DNA of 34,798 bases from an uncultured bacterium. GTDB taxonomy: Bacteria > Cyanobacteriota > Vampirovibrionia > Gastranaerophilales > Gastranaerophilaceae. How positions within the stretch are numbered: position 1 is the first letter of the stretch; each line of letters starts with the position of its first letter. Below the pieces are notes generated by a model. The model searched no databases. It saw nothing but the letters and a program-made list of their open reading frames with translations, and had not been told where the DNA came from. Position numbers and translations under genes: made by a program. The stretch covers positions 1 to 34,798 of the forward strand of contig URRM01000008.1 in NCBI GenBank assembly GCA_900550295.1, given 5' to 3'. Below, in pieces: positions 31,905 through 34,798 of the stretch.

Positions 31905-31936
31905 TTGACATGATTGTGTTTTACGGTCACAATCAT
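31905..31936 (+). promoter_or_regulatory. gcvT promoter with a 9+9 bp operator-like dyad
   Basis: TTGACA (31905-31910) is a perfect -35; 17 bases on lies CACAAT (31928-31933) as a weak -10. ATGATTGTG (31910-31918) and CACAATCAT (31928-31936) are perfect inverted copies with a 9-base spacer, so the dyad fills the space between the boxes and covers the -10. A bound protein would block RNA polymerase. TGTG/CACA halves recall CRP/FNR-type sites, but the spacer is one base longer. No glycine riboswitch is visible before gcvT. Confidence 0.6.
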
Positions 31937-31956
31937 ATAAGGATGAGGTTTGGATT

Positions 31957-33060
31957 ATGAAAGAAACATTATTACACGACAAACAAGTTGCTTTAGGCGC
32001 TAAAATGGTAGACTTTGCAGGGTGGCATATGCCTGTTCAATTTACGTCTATTATTGAAGAGCATAAAAATGTTCGTCAAAATGTTGGTTTATTTGATGTT
32101 TCACACATGGGAGAAGTTTTTGTTTCAGGCAAAGATGCCCTAAACTTCTTAAACAAACTTGTTCCTCAAGAAATTGGCAAATTATATGATTCTAAAGCTG
32201 TTTACTGCCAGTTACCAAACAAAAACGGCGGTTTGATTGATGATTTAATTATCTACAAACTTGAAGATAACAAGTATCTTTTAATCGTTAACGCATCAAG
32301 AGTTGACGAAGATGTTAATTGGTTTGTACGTAACAGTCTGGAATTTAAAGATTTATACATTGACAATCAATCTCATAACTATTCACTACTTGCAATTCAA
32401 GGACCTAAAGCTATCAACGTTATGGAAAAATTAGGTTACACAGGACATCAAGACTTCTTCACAATCAAGAAAATGGTTCTTGCAGGCGCAGAAGTTTATG
32501 TTTCAAGAACAGGTTACACCGGTGAAGACGGTTACGAAGTTATGATGAAAAACGCTGATGCGCAAATGTTATGGGATAAAATTTTAGAAGTTGGAAAAGA
32601 ATTCTCAATTCTTCCTATCGGTTTAGGCGCAAGAGATACATTACGTCTTGAAGCAGCTCTTCATCTATACGGAAACGATTTAACAGAAGACACAACACCA
32701 ATAGAAGCCGGCCTTTCTTGGTCTGTACCTAAAGACAAACCGGAAGATTACAACGGCAAAGACGTTATTATGAATCAGATTGCAAACGGTGTTGAAAAGA
32801 AATTAATAGGTATAAAAATGGCTACTCGTGCAGTTCCAAGACACGAATGCGAAGTGTATTTTAATGGTGAAAAGGTTGGACACGTTACAAGCGGTAGCTT
32901 TGCGCCATCGTTGAACGAAACAATCGCCTTATGTTATGTAAGAAACATTAAAGAAATTTGCACAGGAGCATCTGTTCAAGTTATGATTAGAGAAAAACTA
33001 CAAAACGCAACTGTAGTTAAGAAACCATTTGTTAAGAAGAATAATAGTGAAAAGAAGTAA
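31957..33060 (+). CDS. gcvT: Glycine cleavage system T protein (aminomethyltransferase)
   Basis: GcvT transfers the methylene of the lipoyl-bound aminomethyl group to tetrahydrofolate, releasing ammonia. The 367-residue protein has the GcvT start (KMVDFAGWHMPVQF), LFDVSHMGEV, the folate-site YTGEDGYEV, GARDTLRLEAALHLYGNDL, and a C-terminal barrel with RAVPRHECEVY and VGHVTSG. Length is normal. It begins the gcvT-gcvH-gcvPA operon. Confidence 0.96.
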   Translation: MKETLLHDKQVALGAKMVDFAGWHMPVQFTSIIEEHKNVRQNVGLFDVSHMGEVFVSGKDALNFLNKLVPQEIGKLYDSKAVYCQLPNKNGGLIDDLIIYKLEDNKYLLIVNASRVDEDVNWFVRNSLEFKDLYIDNQSHNYSLLAIQGPKAINVMEKLGYTGHQDFFTIKKMVLAGAEVYVSRTGYTGEDGYEVMMKNADAQMLWDKILEVGKEFSILPIGLGARDTLRLEAALHLYGNDLTEDTTPIEAGLSWSVPKDKPEDYNGKDVIMNQIANGVEKKLIGIKMATRAVPRHECEVYFNGEKVGHVTSGSFAPSLNETIALCYVRNIKEICTGASVQVMIREKLQNATVVKKPFVKKNNSEKK

Positions 33061-33080
33061 ATAAAGGAAAAGGAGGACAA

Positions 33081-33464
33081 ATGAGTAATACTGAAAATAT
33101 GTTATGTTCTAAAACTCATGAATACGTTTTATCAGAAGACAGAAAAAATTACACAATCGGTTTGACTGATTATGCAATTGAACAATTAGGTGACATCGTA
33201 TTTTTAGAATTACCTGAAGTTGGCGCGAGTTTCAACAAAGGCGACGTTTTCGCAACAGTTGAATCCGTAAAAGCTGCTTCAGAAATTTATATGCCAATTT
33301 CCGGCACAATCACTGAAATTAATGAAAATGCAGTTGATGCTCCGGAAACTTTGAACGAAAACAATTACGAACAAGGCTGGCTTGTTAAAGTTGATTTTAC
33401 AGGCAATGAAATCGAATTATCAGACCTTTTAGAATACAGTGATTATATAGAAGAAGTACAATAA
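33081..33464 (+). CDS. gcvH: Glycine cleavage system H protein
   Basis: GcvH carries the lipoyl arm that shuttles between P, T and L proteins. The 127-residue protein has the lipoyl domain with attachment Lys64 in ESVKAASE, followed by PISGTITEINE and the C-terminal NEQGWLVKV-like segment (here NNYEQGWLVKVDF). AGGAGG (33070-33075) gives a strong ribosome site, stronger than those of gcvT and gcvPA, as suits a carrier needed in excess. Its stop directly abuts the gcvPA start. Confidence 0.96.
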   Translation: MSNTENMLCSKTHEYVLSEDRKNYTIGLTDYAIEQLGDIVFLELPEVGASFNKGDVFATVESVKAASEIYMPISGTITEINENAVDAPETLNENNYEQGWLVKVDFTGNEIELSDLLEYSDYIEEVQ

Positions 33465-34712
33465 ATGAATAATTTTACAGCACTAAACGAAGAAACCAGA
33501 AAAGAAATGCTTGAAAGCATTTCAAAAAGCAACATTAACGAACTTTTTGAAGAAATTCCTCAAAAAGCACGTATGCAATCTCTTGATTTACCGGAAGCAT
33601 TAAACGAAATGCAGGCGCAAAGAGCCGTAAAAAGCTTTGCAAAAGAGAATAACTCGGATTACATCTACTTTGTTGGTGCCGGTACTTACAACAAATTTAT
33701 TCCTGCTGCTGTATCGCAAGTGGCTCAAAGATTTGAATTCTTAACCGCTTACACACCTTATCAACCGGAAATTGCACAAGGTACATTGCAGGTTATGTAT
33801 GAATTTCAATCGCTTATCTGCAGACTTACAGGAATGCCAATTTCTAACGCTTCTATGTATGACGGTGCATCGGCTGCAGCAGAAGCTGTTATTATGGCAA
33901 AAAGAGTTACAAAAAAGAACAAAGTTCTTATCTCTGATACAGTTAATCCAATGTATTACAAGGTTATTCAAACATACGCTTGGGCTAACGAAATTGAACT
34001 TGAAATGTTTGATAAAATGCCAGAAAATGTTTCTGATTACGCAGGTGTAGTTATCCAAAATCCTAATTTCTACGGTGAAATTAAGGAAATAGTAAAACCT
34101 GAAGGTGCTCTTTTAATCGTCATTACTGACGTTTCATCTCTTGCACTTCTAACTCCACCGCAAGAATATGGCGCAGACATTGTTGTTGGTGACATTCAAA
34201 CTCTTGGTATTCCAATGTCATTCGGCGGTCCTCACGCAGGTTTTATGTCTTGCACTGAAAAACTTATGCGCCAACTTCCTGGTCGTTTAGCCGGCAAAAC
34301 TGTTGATGTAGACGGAAATACAGCTTACACACTTACTATTCAAACCAGAGAACAACACATCAAGCGTGAAAAAGCAACAAGTAACATTTGCTCTAATCAA
34401 GCATTAATCGCACTTTGCTCAACTCTTTATTTAAGTCTGTTAGGCGAAAAAGGGTTCAAGCAAGCAAACTATTTATCAAGCAAAAATGCGCACGATTTAG
34501 CTAAAAAACTGGAACAAAAAGGCTACAAAGTTCTATCTAAAGATTTTTACAATGAATTCTTACTTGAAGTTGAACACGTTGACACATTCTTAGATAAATT
34601 AAAAGAACAAAACATCATCGGCGGTTACAAAATAGATGAAAAAACACTTCTTGTTTGTGCCACTGAAATGAATTCGTTAGAAGACATTGAGCTTTACGTA
34701 AAAACAGTTTAG
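33465..34712 (+). CDS. gcvPA: Glycine dehydrogenase (decarboxylating) subunit 1
   Basis: GcvPA is the N-terminal half of the split P protein; with GcvPB it decarboxylates glycine using PLP. The 415-residue protein has FVGAGTYNKFIPAAV, FLTAYTPYQPEIAQGTLQ, MYDGASAAAEA, the FGGPHAGFM segment and TREQHIKREKATSNICSNQAL. The PLP-binding lysine belongs to GcvPB, which is not in the window. It is somewhat shorter than typical (about 440). It starts one base after the gcvH stop (TAA-ATG), so it is translated by re-initiation. Confidence 0.95.
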   Translation: MNNFTALNEETRKEMLESISKSNINELFEEIPQKARMQSLDLPEALNEMQAQRAVKSFAKENNSDYIYFVGAGTYNKFIPAAVSQVAQRFEFLTAYTPYQPEIAQGTLQVMYEFQSLICRLTGMPISNASMYDGASAAAEAVIMAKRVTKKNKVLISDTVNPMYYKVIQTYAWANEIELEMFDKMPENVSDYAGVVIQNPNFYGEIKEIVKPEGALLIVITDVSSLALLTPPQEYGADIVVGDIQTLGIPMSFGGPHAGFMSCTEKLMRQLPGRLAGKTVDVDGNTAYTLTIQTREQHIKREKATSNICSNQALIALCSTLYLSLLGEKGFKQANYLSSKNAHDLAKKLEQKGYKVLSKDFYNEFLLEVEHVDTFLDKLKEQNIIGGYKIDEKTLLVCATEMNSLEDIELYVKTV

Positions 34713-34771
34713 GGTTATATCTTAATCTATGTAGTTGTCCTTCTGAACTTGTTTGTACAGTATTTAAATAA

Positions 34772-34798
34772 CAAAAGGGCGTTTTGAGTAAAACTCAA
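34772..34798 (+). terminator. Probable terminator of the gcv operon, cut by the window edge
   Basis: AAAAGGGCGTTTTGAG, then TAAAA, then CTCAA to the last base. The TTGAG/CTCAA stem (34784-34788, 34794-34798) is the top of a hairpin whose lower arm would need AACGCCCTTTT just outside the window. Confidence 0.5.

Noticed and set aside
31827..31956. Glycine riboswitch before gcvT
   Set aside because: The space is too short for a glycine aptamer plus expression platform downstream of the promoter, and no aptamer motifs are seen; the dyad is upstream of the expected start.

Overview
The window is AT-rich, densely packed bacterial DNA. It encodes an outer-membrane lipid system (MlaE/F/D-type transporter plus LpxK), flagellar FliD, type IV pilus parts (PilT, a prepilin), the [FeFe]-hydrogenase maturase HydF, a plant/proteobacterial-type glutamate-cysteine ligase and a complete-looking cell-division FtsZ. 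A diderm, flagellated, fermentative anaerobe fits best. The mix resembles gut Gastranaerophilales (Melainabacteria/Vampirovibrionia, the non-photosynthetic relatives of Cyanobacteria). This is an inference from gene content and base composition; no rRNA gene is present to confirm it.

Region 1 (1-3630) is accessory. It opens inside a surface-polysaccharide locus: the C-terminal end of an RgpF-like rhamnan synthesis protein, then the first ~37 codons of a WecE-type sugar aminotransferase. At about 445-454 the aminotransferase breaks off and is fused head-on to a ParB-domain/DNA methylase gene that has lost its C-terminal half. Divergent to it lies a DUF2924 gene coupled to a large serine recombinase. 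The junction carries a short dyad, so it may be a recombination product. A tRNA-Ile(GAT) gene marks the return to core genome.

Region 2 (3660-10560) holds hydF, gatC, pyrG, a PPC/DUF296 gene, the convergent ispE-ksgA pair and gshA. Region 3 (10700-15323) is one rightward block, mlaE-mlaF-mlaD-lpxK-nth, linking phospholipid transport and lipid A synthesis to base-excision repair. Region 4 (15315-19244) is a leftward block: rny-ymdB-PHP phosphoesterase-prepilin.

Region 5 (19421-25621) runs rightward: pepA, ftsZ, an unknown secreted protein, then the translationally overlapped aroC-aroK-aroB. Region 6 (25635-31826) runs leftward: fliD, a GAF-GGDEF-HD-GYP cyclic-di-GMP enzyme, a 540-bp gene-free stretch with several dyads, recO and pilT. 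Region 7 (31905-34798) is the glycine cleavage operon gcvT-gcvH-gcvPA, driven by a promoter with a 9+9 bp dyad and apparently ending in a terminator cut by the window edge.

Promoters share a style: many genes have an extended -10 (TG-n-TATAAT or close variant) with little or no -35, and often very short leaders. The least explained items are the wecE/methylase junction with its recombinase, the structured gap at 29820-29940, the dyad in the gcvT promoter, and two exact tandem duplications in the leaders of pepA and the secreted protein. No clearly new multi-gene system is demonstrated; the recombinase-methylase island is the best candidate.
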